Assembly: GCF_000377745.1 (NCBI RefSeq)
Contig: NZ_KB898710.1
Span: 38,959 to 102,958 of the forward strand
Reading direction: 5' to 3'
Length of the DNA stretch: 64,000 nt
Source of the DNA: Gilvimarinus chinensis DSM 19667
GTDB taxonomy: Bacteria > Pseudomonadota > Gammaproteobacteria > Pseudomonadales > Cellvibrionaceae
Both the position numbers and the translations under genes were made by a program. Position 1 is the first letter of the stretch; every line of letters begins with the position of its first letter. Below are positions 24,500 through 33,337 of this stretch, piece by piece. Below the pieces are notes generated by a model. That model ran no database searches, was not told where the DNA came from, and saw nothing but the letters and a program-made list of their open reading frames with translations.

Positions 24500-27067
24500 T
24501 TGAGTAAACGCCAAGGTCCACCTTCTGACCCGTTTGCCGACCGCGAAGCGCAAAAATACGAAAACCCCATTCCCAGCCGCGAGCTGATTCTGGAGCTGCT
24601 CGACCGACAGCCTGGGCCATGCACCCATCCGCAAGTCGCCCAGTTGCTGGAGTTGAACGACGAAGACGATATCGAAGCGCTGCGTCGACGTCTGATTGCC
24701 ATGGCTCGGGATGGCCAGCTGATCAGCAATCGTCGAGGTGCTTTTGCTCCTGTGAATCTGTTGGATGTTATCCGAGCGCGAGTTCAGGGCCACCGTGACG
24801 GTTATGGTTTTGCCATCCCGGTAGAGGGCGGCGACGACATTTACCTGCACAATCGGCAAATGCGTAAAGTCTTTGATGGCGATGAAGTGCTGGTGCGCCT
24901 GCAAGGCGAGAACTATCGCGGCCGCGAAGAAGGCGCGATTATCGAAGTGCTCAACCGCAATACCAAAACCTTAGCCGGGCGTTTTATTAAAGAAGACGGC
25001 GTACAATTCCTAAGCCCGGAAAATCCGCGCGTTACCCAGGATATTATGATTGCCCAGGGCGATGAGCTGGGTGCACGGTCTGGGCAAATTGTAGTGGTAG
25101 AGTTAACACGTCAGCCAGAAAAACAGCGGCCACCGCAGGGGCGAGTGATTCAGGTGCTGGGCGATCATATGGCGCCGGGCATGGAAATTGAACTTGCCAT
25201 CGAGTCCCACGGCATTCCCAATCAGTGGAGCCACGAAGCGCTGAGCGAAGCCGAGGCTCTGCCGGCCGAAGTGGCCGAAGCCGATAAGTCCGGCCGAGTG
25301 GACTTACGTGATTTGCCTTTTGTAACCATCGACGGTGAAGACGCTCGCGACTTTGACGATGCTGTGCTCTGCCAGCGTAAGAAAGGCGGCGGTTGGCGTT
25401 TGTTTGTGGCGATTGCGGATGTCTCTCACTATGTGCGCCCGAATACCGGCTTAGACGGCGACGCCGTGCGTCGCGCGACCAGCGTGTACTTCCCGGATCA
25501 TGTGGTGCCCATGCTGCCGGAAAAAATCTCCAATGGTTTGTGCTCCCTGAACCCGCAGGTGGACAGGTTGGTGATGGTGTGCGAAATGACCATCAGCCAG
25601 GCCGGGCAGGTTAGCGGGTACAAATTCTACGAAGGCATTATTCACTCTCATGCGCGTCTGACGTACAACCAGGTGGGCGCGGCTTTGGCCGGTGACGCCG
25701 CGGTTGTCGAGTCTTTGTCTGAGCGTATGGGCGAGCTTGAGATATTGCACGAGCTTTATCAGAGCTTGCGCGAGGCTCGAAGTGAGCGTGGTGCCATCGA
25801 CTTTGAAACCGTTGAAACACGCATTGTCTTCAACGACGAGCGTAAAATTGATGAAATCGTGCCGGTAAGGCGTAACGATGCGCACAAAATTATTGAAGAG
25901 TGCATGCTGTGCGCCAACGTGTGCGCCGCGCGCTTTTTAGAGCAGCATGATCTGACTTCTCTGTATCGGGTGCATCAGGGGCCAACCGCTGAAAAGCTCG
26001 AAAACCTGCGTGAGTTTCTTGCTGAGCTCGGTTTGGGCTTGAGCGGCGGGGAAGAGCCAACCTCGGCGGATTATCAGGCGCTGATGGCGGCCATTAGCGG
26101 GCGTGGCGATGCCAATATGATTCAAACGGTGATGCTGCGCAGCTTGCGTCAAGCCGTGTATCAGGTGGAAAACGATGGCCATTTTGGTTTGGGTTACGAC
26201 GCCTACGCTCATTTCACCTCACCCATTCGCCGCTATCCCGATTTATTAGTGCATCGCGCGATTCGTTCGGTGATCCGCTCTGATCAGGCGTCTACCCATG
26301 TTGTTCGGGTGGATGGCGTGAAGCCCATACCGGCCAATAAAATCTACCCGTACAGTGTTGCGGATATGATTTCGTTAGGGGAGCACTCCTCTCTTGCCGA
26401 GCGTCGCGCCGATGAAGCCTCACGAGATGTGGTGAGTTGGCTCAAGTGCGAATATCTGCAAGATAAAGTTGGTGATGTTTTTGATGGCGTTGTGGCCTCG
26501 GTAACAGGCTTTGGTATCTTCGTTGAGTTGGTGGATATCTACGTTGAAGGTCTTGTTCACGTGACTGCTTTGCCGCAGGATTACTACCGCTTTGACCCGG
26601 CGAAGCATCGTTTGGTGGGTGAGCGCACACGCCAGGTGTTTGGCTTGGGTGATGAGTTAAGCGTGCGCGTGGTGCGTGTAAGCCTTGATGAGCGGAAAAT
26701 AGATTTTGAGCTTGAAAGCGTAAAGAATGCTCGCCGTAGTCGCGCACCTTTACCGCCTACAGGCGGTAAGTCTGGCAAAAAGGGGGCTAAATCCTCAGGT
26801 GCCAAAAAGGCGAAAAAGCCTGGCGCTAAATCCGCGAGTGGTACCCACAAGTCACGGCAAAACAAAGCCAATTTGCCCACTCCACGTAAAAGGAAACCGA
26901 AACATGGCTCTGAAACCGGCGCGCAAGTTCATCGCTCGGCGCAGGATTCGTCAGTTCGATCGGCGCAAACACAGCCAGCGGAAAAAAGCCGATCTGTATT
27001 TGCGCAAGCAGCAGCTGGGGTTAAGAAGGCGCTGGCGCGATTTAAAAAGAAGCCTCCGCAGGACTAA
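24500..27067 (+). CDS. rnr: Ribonuclease R (3'-5' exoribonuclease)
   Basis: 855 residues from TTG 24500, with GGAG at 24488-24491 eight bases before. RNase R degrades structured RNA, including rRNA and mRNA during quality control. Domains: N-terminal winged helix (about 25-85), two cold-shock domains (90-250), and the RNB catalytic domain with GEDARDFDDAVL near 274-285 carrying the metal-binding aspartates. SPIRRYPDLLVHRAI follows near 574-588, and an S1 domain lies at about 650-735. The last 110 residues are a low-complexity Lys/Ala/Ser tail (GGKSGKKGAKSSGAKKAKK), longer than in Escherichia coli (813 residues in all). rlmB follows at 75 bases, as in many gammaproteobacteria. Confidence 0.95.
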   Translation: MSKRQGPPSDPFADREAQKYENPIPSRELILELLDRQPGPCTHPQVAQLLELNDEDDIEALRRRLIAMARDGQLISNRRGAFAPVNLLDVIRARVQGHRDGYGFAIPVEGGDDIYLHNRQMRKVFDGDEVLVRLQGENYRGREEGAIIEVLNRNTKTLAGRFIKEDGVQFLSPENPRVTQDIMIAQGDELGARSGQIVVVELTRQPEKQRPPQGRVIQVLGDHMAPGMEIELAIESHGIPNQWSHEALSEAEALPAEVAEADKSGRVDLRDLPFVTIDGEDARDFDDAVLCQRKKGGGWRLFVAIADVSHYVRPNTGLDGDAVRRATSVYFPDHVVPMLPEKISNGLCSLNPQVDRLVMVCEMTISQAGQVSGYKFYEGIIHSHARLTYNQVGAALAGDAAVVESLSERMGELEILHELYQSLREARSERGAIDFETVETRIVFNDERKIDEIVPVRRNDAHKIIEECMLCANVCAARFLEQHDLTSLYRVHQGPTAEKLENLREFLAELGLGLSGGEEPTSADYQALMAAISGRGDANMIQTVMLRSLRQAVYQVENDGHFGLGYDAYAHFTSPIRRYPDLLVHRAIRSVIRSDQASTHVVRVDGVKPIPANKIYPYSVADMISLGEHSSLAERRADEASRDVVSWLKCEYLQDKVGDVFDGVVASVTGFGIFVELVDIYVEGLVHVTALPQDYYRFDPAKHRLVGERTRQVFGLGDELSVRVVRVSLDERKIDFELESVKNARRSRAPLPPTGGKSGKKGAKSSGAKKAKKPGAKSASGTHKSRQNKANLPTPRKRKPKHGSETGAQVHRSAQDSSVRSAQTQPAEKSRSVFAQAAAGVKKALARFKKKPPQD

Positions 27068-27142
27068 TGCCATGCTTTTTTGGTGTGACAAATACGCCGG
27101 AGGCGCGCCTGAAGTTGAGCAAGACGTCAAAAGAGAAGAGCC

Positions 27143-27886
27143 GTGAGCAAAAATGATATTCTCTATGGTTTGCACGCTGTACAAGCCATTTTAAAAAGTG
27201 CCCCTCAGCGTGTATTAACCTTAATGGTGCTGCAGGGGCGCACCGATCAAAAGTTGCAAAAAATCTTGCAGTTGGCCCGGCAGAATGGGATTTCAGTTCA
27301 AGAGGCATCGCGTAAAAAAATGGACGCGTTGGCGGCCGATGCGAATCACCAGGGCGTGATTGCGCAGGCGCGGCCCGGCAAAACCCACGATGAAGCTTAT
27401 CTGTATGAGCTGCTCGATTCGCTCGATTACGCACCGTTGTTGTTAGTGTTAGACGGTGTAACAGACCCGCATAACCTGGGTGCCTGTTTGCGTTCGGCGG
27501 ACGCCGCCGGGGTTGATGCTGTGATTGCGCCTAAAGACAACGCCGCGGGATTAAACCCGACGGCACGCAAGGTGGCTTGCGGTGCGGCCGAGGTGGTGCC
27601 TTTTATTCCTGTGACGAACTTAGCGCGCACGCTGGAAAAGCTTAAAGCACGAGGGGTATGGGTAAAAGGCGCGGCAGGAGAGGCGACGGCAACGGTTTTT
27701 GCGAGTGACCTGACCGGTGCGGTGGCATTGGTCATGGGGGCAGAGGGGGAAGGTTTACGCCGCTTGACCCGTGAAACCTGTGACGAGTTAATTAAAATAC
27801 CCATGGTGGGCACAGTCAGCAGTTTAAATGTTTCGGTGGCGACCGGCATTTGTTTGTTTGAGGCGGTGCGGCAGCGCAGCGTTTAA
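27143..27886 (+). CDS. rlmB: 23S rRNA 2'-O-methyltransferase (Gm2251), SpoU family
   Basis: 247 residues from GTG 27143. RlmB methylates the ribose of G2251 in the peptidyl-transferase loop. The N-terminal L30e-like substrate-binding domain begins YGLHAVQAILKSAPQR; a linker with NHQGVIAQARP leads into the knotted SPOUT domain, with LVLDGVTDPHNLGACLRSAD, GAEGEGLRRLT and IPMVGTVSSLNVSVATG, the three SpoU motifs. All are intact. It follows rnr, with which it is commonly paired. Confidence 0.95.
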   Translation: MSKNDILYGLHAVQAILKSAPQRVLTLMVLQGRTDQKLQKILQLARQNGISVQEASRKKMDALAADANHQGVIAQARPGKTHDEAYLYELLDSLDYAPLLLVLDGVTDPHNLGACLRSADAAGVDAVIAPKDNAAGLNPTARKVACGAAEVVPFIPVTNLARTLEKLKARGVWVKGAAGEATATVFASDLTGAVALVMGAEGEGLRRLTRETCDELIKIPMVGTVSSLNVSVATGICLFEAVRQRSV

Positions 27887-27906
27887 GCGTTCGTTGCTGC
27901 TGGTGA

Positions 27907-27928
27907 GTCGCTCACGCAAGTGAGCGAC
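27907..27928. terminator. Hairpin between rlmB and the convergent degS-like gene
   Basis: GTCGCTCAC and GTGAGCGAC form a 9-base stem closed by a GCAA (GNRA) tetraloop. Only a weak T-rich stretch follows (ACTTTAAG), so termination efficiency is doubtful. Confidence 0.5.
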
Positions 27929-27933
27929 AGACT

Positions 27934-29082
27934 TTAAGTTCTAACGCTGCTGTCTATCGGCCGTTCGGCCACAGTTACCTCAAGCTCAAGTTGCTCGGGT
28001 TGGGCGTTAAGTTTGGGGCGTAATACGCGGACGGTCACCTTGGTTCCCGGGTCGAGCTCGGCGACTTCATTCAGGCCCTGGCGCTCGGTACCAATAGGCT
28101 GGCCGTTAATGTGCGTTAATAGGTCACCACGTTGAATGCCTGCAATATGCGCGGGCTGATTATGGCTTACATCGGTTACCAATACGCCGGGAGTGTTGCT
28201 GGGTATGCCCAGCTCCTGCAGTTGCGTATCGCTTAAGCGTTCGACGGTGAGCCCCAGCCAGCCCCGAACTACGCGGCCATATTTAATAATGTCGTTGAGC
28301 GAGTCCATGGCATCGTCAACGGGTACCGCAAAGCCAATGCCCACCGTATCAAAAATAATCGCTGCGTTAATGCCCAGCAGGTTGCCCTGAGTGTCGATCA
28401 GCGCGCCGCCGGAATTCCCCGGGTTAATGGCAGCGTCGGTCTGAATATAATTTTCGTAAACGCTCAAGCCCAAGCCATAGCGGCTTAGCGCGCTGACAAT
28501 CCCTTGGGTGACGGTTTGCCCAACCCCAAAAGGGTTGCCAATCGCCAATACCACATCGCCCACACGGGCAGCTTTGGGGTTGCCCAGGTTGATGGGGGTG
28601 AGGTTGTCCAGCTCGATTTTCAGTACGGCCAAATCGCTTTCCGGGTCGTTGCCAATAAACGTCGCCCCGGCACGACGACCGTCGTGCAGCAACACTAAAA
28701 TCTCGTCCGCACCGTCAATAACGTGATTGTTGGTGAGCAGATAGCCCTCCTCGCTGACAATAACCCCCGAGCCAAGTGCTGATTGTACCCGTTTTTGCTG
28801 GCTGGGATTGCGATACAGTTGTTCGTACAGCGGGTGATTGGCTAAGGGGTGGCGGCGAGTTTCAATAACTTTGCGCGAATAGATGTTGACTACTGAGTTC
28901 GCCGCTTTGTTGACGGCGTCAGCGTAAGAGAGAGTGGTCCCTGTGGTGTGTCGGGTCGTAACCGGGTTGTTGCTGCCCTCGGGCAGCAAATCTGGAAATA
29001 ATGCAAAAACTAATAGCGCAATTACTAGCCCTGCCACGACGGGCCAAGCGAAAAATTGCAACGCTCTGGTAAGGCGGGGCAT
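27934..29082 (-). CDS. degS: DegS/AlgW-type periplasmic serine protease with PDZ domain
   Basis: 382 residues. A single N-terminal membrane helix at about 12-30 anchors a trypsin-like protease. The catalytic triad is visible as LLTNNHVID (His about 118), ESDLAVLKI (Asp about 149) and NPGNSGGAL (Ser about 223). One PDZ domain follows at about 275-370 (LGLTVERLSD, GVLVTDVSHNQPAHIAGIQR). A single PDZ and membrane anchor point to DegS/AlgW, the protease that starts sigma-E (AlgU) release by cutting the anti-sigma factor, rather than two-PDZ DegP. It is divergent in function from its neighbours but close to zapG, an arrangement common in this group. Confidence 0.92.
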   Translation of the reverse strand: MPRLTRALQFFAWPVVAGLVIALLVFALFPDLLPEGSNNPVTTRHTTGTTLSYADAVNKAANSVVNIYSRKVIETRRHPLANHPLYEQLYRNPSQQKRVQSALGSGVIVSEEGYLLTNNHVIDGADEILVLLHDGRRAGATFIGNDPESDLAVLKIELDNLTPINLGNPKAARVGDVVLAIGNPFGVGQTVTQGIVSALSRYGLGLSVYENYIQTDAAINPGNSGGALIDTQGNLLGINAAIIFDTVGIGFAVPVDDAMDSLNDIIKYGRVVRGWLGLTVERLSDTQLQELGIPSNTPGVLVTDVSHNQPAHIAGIQRGDLLTHINGQPIGTERQGLNEVAELDPGTKVTVRVLRPKLNAQPEQLELEVTVAERPIDSSVRT

Positions 29083-29099
29083 GCGCTCTCCAGCTGTTT

Positions 29100-29582
29100 T
29101 TATGAGTTGTGTTGGCTGCGAGTATGGGGATCAGAGTCGGCGCTGGCGGTTTCGCTTGTCTCTAAATCGTAGTCTTCGCTTAAAGTACCCTTGTGGCCTT
29201 CACGTTTCGGGGCCCAGTCGCGTGGCGCTTCAACTTTTGCGTGCTCAATGCTTTCATTGCCACCCGGCAGTTGGTGTTCAGCATCGGCCAGCAATTGACG
29301 GCTAATTTCAGGCGTGCTGAGCTTCAGGGCGCTGGTGGCTAAGTGCTCATGCATATCCCGATAGCTTTCATTAAGGCTGTGGACCAGCTCCGTAGTGCGA
29401 GCGAAATGTTCGGTGACGTCGCGTTGATAAAGATCCAGTGCCTGTTCTGCTTCTTGTAGGCGCTTTTGCATCTCGGCGTTACGACCGCCGCCGCTGCCAT
29501 TGCGTGAGAGAATATAGCCTGCTGCACATCCGACCAATAGTGAAACCAGTACTGCAACAATGATCGTAACTAATGAAAACAC
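29100..29582 (-). CDS. zapG: YhcB/ZapG family inner-membrane protein (DUF1043)
   Basis: 160 residues. An N-terminal membrane helix (VTIIVAVLVSLLVGCAAGYI) is followed by a coiled coil (MQKRLQEAEQALDLYQRDV), the family core HFARTTELVHSLNESYRDMHEHLA, and an acidic unordered tail. ZapG binds division and cell-shape proteins (FtsZ, rod complex) in Escherichia coli. It is upstream of the degS-like gene on the same strand, 17 bases apart, and head-to-head with the hydrolase-zapE pair. Confidence 0.9.
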   Translation of the reverse strand: MFSLVTIIVAVLVSLLVGCAAGYILSRNGSGGGRNAEMQKRLQEAEQALDLYQRDVTEHFARTTELVHSLNESYRDMHEHLATSALKLSTPEISRQLLADAEHQLPGGNESIEHAKVEAPRDWAPKREGHKGTLSEDYDLETSETASADSDPHTRSQHNS

Positions 29583-29700
29583 AAAAACTCTCCTGATATA
29601 GACCGCTCAACGTACGAGCCTGATGCGTTAGCAGGCCCTTACCATTATTATACGGCCTTTTGGCCACTAAAGAGAGGTGCAGGGCGCAAGTAGATGATAT

Positions 29701-30396
29701 ATGGCCCCTGTTAAATTATCGAATATGAAAGATCTGTTTTTATCGGCGACTAAAGTGTTGCTTGATGGGCCTGTGGGCACTCTGGAAGTTGCTGTGGACC
29801 TCGGGAGTAAAGACGGCGCTTACCGGGCTTGCAACACCTTTGCAGTCATTGCCCATCCCCACCCTCTGCATGGGGGCACCATGGATAATAAAGTGGTGAC
29901 AACATTAATGCGCAGCTATCGAGAGTTGGGGGTTGATGTGCTGCGTTTTAACTTTCGCGGAGTGGGGCGAAGTACTGGTGAGCACGATCATGCGGTTGGT
30001 GAGCTGGATGATATGCTGGCGGTATTAAGGGCAGGGTTGGTGGCGCGCCCGCAGGCAAGACCGTTCTTGGCTGGATTCTCGTTTGGTTCATCTGTTGCGG
30101 CGCGAGCCAGTTATCAGGTTAATACGGCGCACCTGTGTTTGGTGGCACCTCCTGTGCCGCGCTACGATTTCGAGTCCGGTGGCGCATTTCCCGCTCCGCT
30201 CAGTATTCTGCAGGGGGAAGCGGATGAGCGCGTCGAAGAATCAGAGGTAAGGCAGTGGGTAGGCGGATTGTCGGGCGAAATACGCTATCACGCCTTTCCC
30301 GCTACGGGCCATTTTTTTCACGGCCAATTGGTGGAGTTAAAGCAGTTGTTGACAGATGATATAAATCAGCAATGCCCTGTGCGGGGGCTGCTGTGA
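29701..30396 (+). CDS. Alpha/beta hydrolase, COG2945 type
   Basis: 231 residues. Motifs: VIAHPHPLHGGTMDNKVV near 57-74, LRFNFRGVGRSTG near 95, the nucleophile elbow GFSFGSS (Ser about 130), and a C-terminal ATGHFFHG with the catalytic His. An acid lies in LQGEADERV. The substrate is unknown; the family covers small esterase- or dienelactone-hydrolase-like proteins. I keep the ATG at 29701, though ATG 29725 is also possible since neither has a clear ribosome site. Its stop overlaps the zapE GTG. Confidence 0.85.
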   Translation: MAPVKLSNMKDLFLSATKVLLDGPVGTLEVAVDLGSKDGAYRACNTFAVIAHPHPLHGGTMDNKVVTTLMRSYRELGVDVLRFNFRGVGRSTGEHDHAVGELDDMLAVLRAGLVARPQARPFLAGFSFGSSVAARASYQVNTAHLCLVAPPVPRYDFESGGAFPAPLSILQGEADERVEESEVRQWVGGLSGEIRYHAFPATGHFFHGQLVELKQLLTDDINQQCPVRGLL

Positions 30397-31511
30397 GCAA
30401 AGAGTTATCAGGGGGGCTGCTATCTCCCAGGCAGCGCTATGAACGAGATCTTGAGTTGCCAGGCTTTCACTCGGACGCCTCTCAGGAGCAGGCTGTTGCA
30501 GAGCTTCAGGCTCTTTATGAAGCGCTGGCAGAGACGCCAAAGCAGCCGAGTCTCTGGAAGAGGTTGCGCGGCAGGGGGCAGCGTGAACCGGTGCGGGGTT
30601 TGTATTTCTGGGGGGGCGTTGGGCGCGGCAAAACCTATTTGATGGATAACTTCTACGAAAGCCTGCCGTTTGAGGCCAAAATGCGGGCTCACTTTCACCG
30701 TTTCATGCGTCGGGTGCACGGTGAGTTAAAGCAGCTGGCGGGCCAGAAAAACCCCCTGGAGCAGGTGGCCGCGAACATAGCAGGCGAGGCGCGAGTTATT
30801 TGTTTCGACGAATTTTTTGTGAGTGACATCACTGATGCGATGATTTTGGCCGGCTTGTTGGAGGGGTTGTTCCGTCGTGGCGTGACTCTGGTGGCTACCT
30901 CCAATATCGAGCCTTCTGGGTTGTATAAAGACGGTTTGCAGCGCGAGCGCTTTTTGCCTGCGATCGCTTTGCTGCAAAAGTACACTAAAGTCGTGAACGT
31001 GGACGGCGGTGTTGATTATCGCTTGCGAGCCCTTGAGCAGGCCGAGCTATATTACAGCCCGTTAGGTGAGGTGGCGGAGCAATCCCTCGCCAGTGCGTTT
31101 GAAAGCCTGGCTCCGGCAGGTGCAAAGCATCGAGTTAACGTTGAGCTTGAAGTGGAAGGGCGTATTATCAAGGCGCGCTGTGTGGCCGACGATGTGGCGT
31201 GGTTTGAGTTTGATGCGTTATGCGATGGGCCTCGCTCACAAAATGATTATATTGAATTGGCGAGAGAGTTTCACTCAGTGCTAATTGCCAACGTGCCTTT
31301 ATTGGGGGGCGATAAGGACGATCAGGCCCGACGCTTTATCAATATGGTGGATGAGTTCTATGATCGCCACGTCAAGTTGGTGGTGTCAGCGCAAATGCCT
31401 CTGGAGTCTCTTTACGGCGGCGGGCGTTTGGGATTTGAGTTTGAGCGCACCGCCAGCCGCCTGCTTGAGATGCGCAGCCGGGAGTATTTGGGGCGGCCGC
31501 ACAAGCCTTAA
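30393..31511 (+). CDS. zapE: Cell-division ATPase ZapE (AFG1 family)
   Basis: 372 residues from a GTG that overlaps the previous stop as GTGA; an upstream ATG at 30372 would add seven residues. ZapE is an AAA-related ATPase that acts on the FtsZ ring late in division. Walker A is GGVGRGKTYLMD near 76-87, Walker B ARVICFDEFFVSD near 135, a sensor region TLVATSNIEPSGLYKDGLQR near 175, and the C-terminal DEFYDRHVKLV. It lies directly before rplM, as in many Pseudomonadota. Confidence 0.93.
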   Translation: MSKELSGGLLSPRQRYERDLELPGFHSDASQEQAVAELQALYEALAETPKQPSLWKRLRGRGQREPVRGLYFWGGVGRGKTYLMDNFYESLPFEAKMRAHFHRFMRRVHGELKQLAGQKNPLEQVAANIAGEARVICFDEFFVSDITDAMILAGLLEGLFRRGVTLVATSNIEPSGLYKDGLQRERFLPAIALLQKYTKVVNVDGGVDYRLRALEQAELYYSPLGEVAEQSLASAFESLAPAGAKHRVNVELEVEGRIIKARCVADDVAWFEFDALCDGPRSQNDYIELAREFHSVLIANVPLLGGDKDDQARRFINMVDEFYDRHVKLVVSAQMPLESLYGGGRLGFEFERTASRLLEMRSREYLGRPHKP

Positions 31512-31576
31512 TAGGTGCAACTTGCGGCCGGTGTTTTTACGCGCTGCAGGATGGATAAAAAAAGTGCAAAAAGTGG

Positions 31577-31605
31577 TTGAAAAGAAGTCGGCGCTTATGT
31601 AGTAT
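31577..31605 (+). promoter_or_regulatory. Sigma-70 promoter for rplM-rpsI
   Basis: TTGAAA (31577-31582) and TAGTAT (31600-31605) are separated by 17 bases and lie 45 bases upstream of the rplM ATG, a good match to the standard promoter form. Confidence 0.7.
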
Positions 31606-31649
31606 TCGCGCTCTTTTGTGGGAAGCACCACCTAGTAGGCAGGTATAAC

Positions 31650-32078
31650 ATGAAGACATATAGTGCTAAAGCAGAATCGGTCGTTCGCGATTGGTTCGTC
31701 ATAGATGCAGAAGGTAAGACTCTGGGCCGTATGGCTGCCGAGATCGCTACTCGTCTGCGCGGAAAGCACAAACCTGAGTACACCCCGCATGTTGACACCG
31801 GTGACTACATTGTAGTTATTAACGCAGAGAAAGTTGCTGTGACCGGGCGCAAAGCTACTGACAAGATGTACTATCGTCACACCGGCTATATCGGTGGCAT
31901 CAAGTCTATTAGCTTTGAGAAGCTGATCGATAAGGCTCCAGAGCGTGTGATTCAGTCTGCTGTAAAAGGCATGCTGCCACGTGGTCCTCTCGGTCGCGCT
32001 ATGTTCAACAAGTTGAAAGTGTACGCAGGTAGTGAGCATCCGCACACTGCTCAGCAGCCGCAAGAACTTAACATCTAA
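31650..32078 (+). CDS. rplM: 50S ribosomal protein L13
   Basis: 142 residues, the usual length. Contains [33 protein letters not shown] and [23 protein letters not shown], all standard for L13. A strong promoter lies just upstream and rpsI follows after 14 bases, as in most bacteria. Confidence 0.98.
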   Translation: MKTYSAKAESVVRDWFVIDAEGKTLGRMAAEIATRLRGKHKPEYTPHVDTGDYIVVINAEKVAVTGRKATDKMYYRHTGYIGGIKSISFEKLIDKAPERVIQSAVKGMLPRGPLGRAMFNKLKVYAGSEHPHTAQQPQELNI

Positions 32079-32092
32079 ACGGAAAGCTGATT

Positions 32093-32485
32093 ATGGCAGT
32101 TACTCAATATTACGGTACCGGCCGTCGTAAGACCTCGACCGCTCGAGTGTTCATTACTCCAGGCACTGGTACAATCACCATTAATGGTCGTCCGCTGGAT
32201 CAGTATTTCGGTCGCGAAGTTGCACAGATGGTTGTGCGTCAGCCGCTGGAGCTCACTGATCTGACAGAAAAATTCGACGTTAAAGCCACCGTTGCCGGTG
32301 GTGGTAGTTTTGGTCAGGCGGGTGCTATTCGCCACGGCCTGACTCGCGCTCTGATGGAGTACGATGAAACATTGCGTCAGCCGCTGCGTGCCGAGGGTTA
32401 TGTAACCCGCGATTCGCGTGAAGTTGAGCGTAAGAAAGTCGGTCTGCGCAAAGCACGTAAGAAGCCACAATTCTCCAAGCGTTAA
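32093..32485 (+). CDS. rpsI: 30S ribosomal protein S9
   Basis: 130 residues, normal for S9. [16 protein letters not shown] at the start and the basic tail [19 protein letters not shown] at the end, whose terminal Lys-Arg reaches the P-site tRNA, are intact. It is the second gene of the rplM operon and is followed by an intrinsic terminator. Confidence 0.98.
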   Translation: MAVTQYYGTGRRKTSTARVFITPGTGTITINGRPLDQYFGREVAQMVVRQPLELTDLTEKFDVKATVAGGGSFGQAGAIRHGLTRALMEYDETLRQPLRAEGYVTRDSREVERKKVGLRKARKKPQFSKR

Positions 32486-32520
32486 TTGGGATTGTTGCTG
32501 CTGTGCAGCAGAACAGAGAA

Positions 32521-32552
32521 AAGCGCCCTGGTTTACCTTGGGCGCTTTTTTT
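32521..32552 (+). terminator. Intrinsic terminator after rpsI
   Basis: AAGCGCCC (32521-32528) pairs with GGGCGCTT (32540-32547), followed by a run of T to 32552. Confidence 0.92.
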
Positions 32553-32742
32553 GTATCTATTATTTTGGTTACTAGGTCGCGTCTGTCTGCGAGCCCTTGT
32601 GAGACGCGGGCTTGCGCCCTTTTCCTTGTAACGGGCGCGCATTTTCATTAAGATTGGGCAATTTTTTAAGACAATAAGATCCATCTAAATATTTGAAATT
32701 CAGTGATTTTTAGCCGTCGATGCTGTTAGGGGAGAAACCGTC

Positions 32743-33336
32743 ATGAGCAATGACGTTGTCAACAAAACACGCCGCCGTGTACTCACTGGTGCCACTACTG
32801 TTGTGGGCGCTATAGGTGCAGTGGGCGCTGCCGTTCCGTTTGTCGGGTCTTGGAACCCGAGCGCCAAAGCGAAAGCTGCAGGTGCACCGGTACAAGTCAA
32901 TATCAGTAAAATTGAGCCAGGCGCTATGATTACCGTTGAGTGGCGCGGGAAGCCGGTTTATATCGTGCGTCGCACGGAAGAGGCTCTTGAGAATCTCGCA
33001 AAAACGGATGATCTGGTGCGTGATCCCAACTCGGAAGAGCCCCAGCAGCCTGCTTACGCGACCAATCACACTCGCTCTATTAAGCCTGAAGTTCTGATTC
33101 TGCTTGGGTTATGTACTCACTTAGGGTGTGCGCCGATGTTTCGTCCGGAAGTTGGTGCGGCGGACCTGGGCGGAGATATTTGGCAGGGTGGTTTTTTCTG
33201 CCCCTGCCACGGTTCTAAATTCGATTTGGCGGGTCGGGTGTTTAAAGGCGTCCCTGCTCCAATCAATTTACAAGTGCCTCCCCACAGGTACGACAGCGAC
33301 AGTCTGGTAACCATCGGCGTGGATCAGGAGGCATAA
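32743..33336 (+). CDS. petA: Rieske iron-sulfur subunit of the cytochrome bc1 complex
   Basis: 197 residues. The N-terminus has a Tat-like TRRRVLTG followed by a membrane helix (about 12-38). The two cluster-binding boxes are intact: CTHLGCAP near 126 and CPCHGSKFD near 150, supplying two Cys and two His ligands to the 2Fe-2S centre. The subunit passes electrons from ubiquinol to cytochrome c1 in the inner membrane. The cytochrome b/c1 gene begins two bases after its TAA stop. Confidence 0.96.
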   Translation: MSNDVVNKTRRRVLTGATTVVGAIGAVGAAVPFVGSWNPSAKAKAAGAPVQVNISKIEPGAMITVEWRGKPVYIVRRTEEALENLAKTDDLVRDPNSEEPQQPAYATNHTRSIKPEVLILLGLCTHLGCAPMFRPEVGAADLGGDIWQGGFFCPCHGSKFDLAGRVFKGVPAPINLQVPPHRYDSDSLVTIGVDQEA

Positions 33337-33337
33337 C

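Noticed and set aside
26727..27146. Basic 139-residue ORF overlapping the rnr tail in another frame
   Set aside because: A lysine-rich coding tail gives basic translations in other frames; it has no start signal or family likeness.
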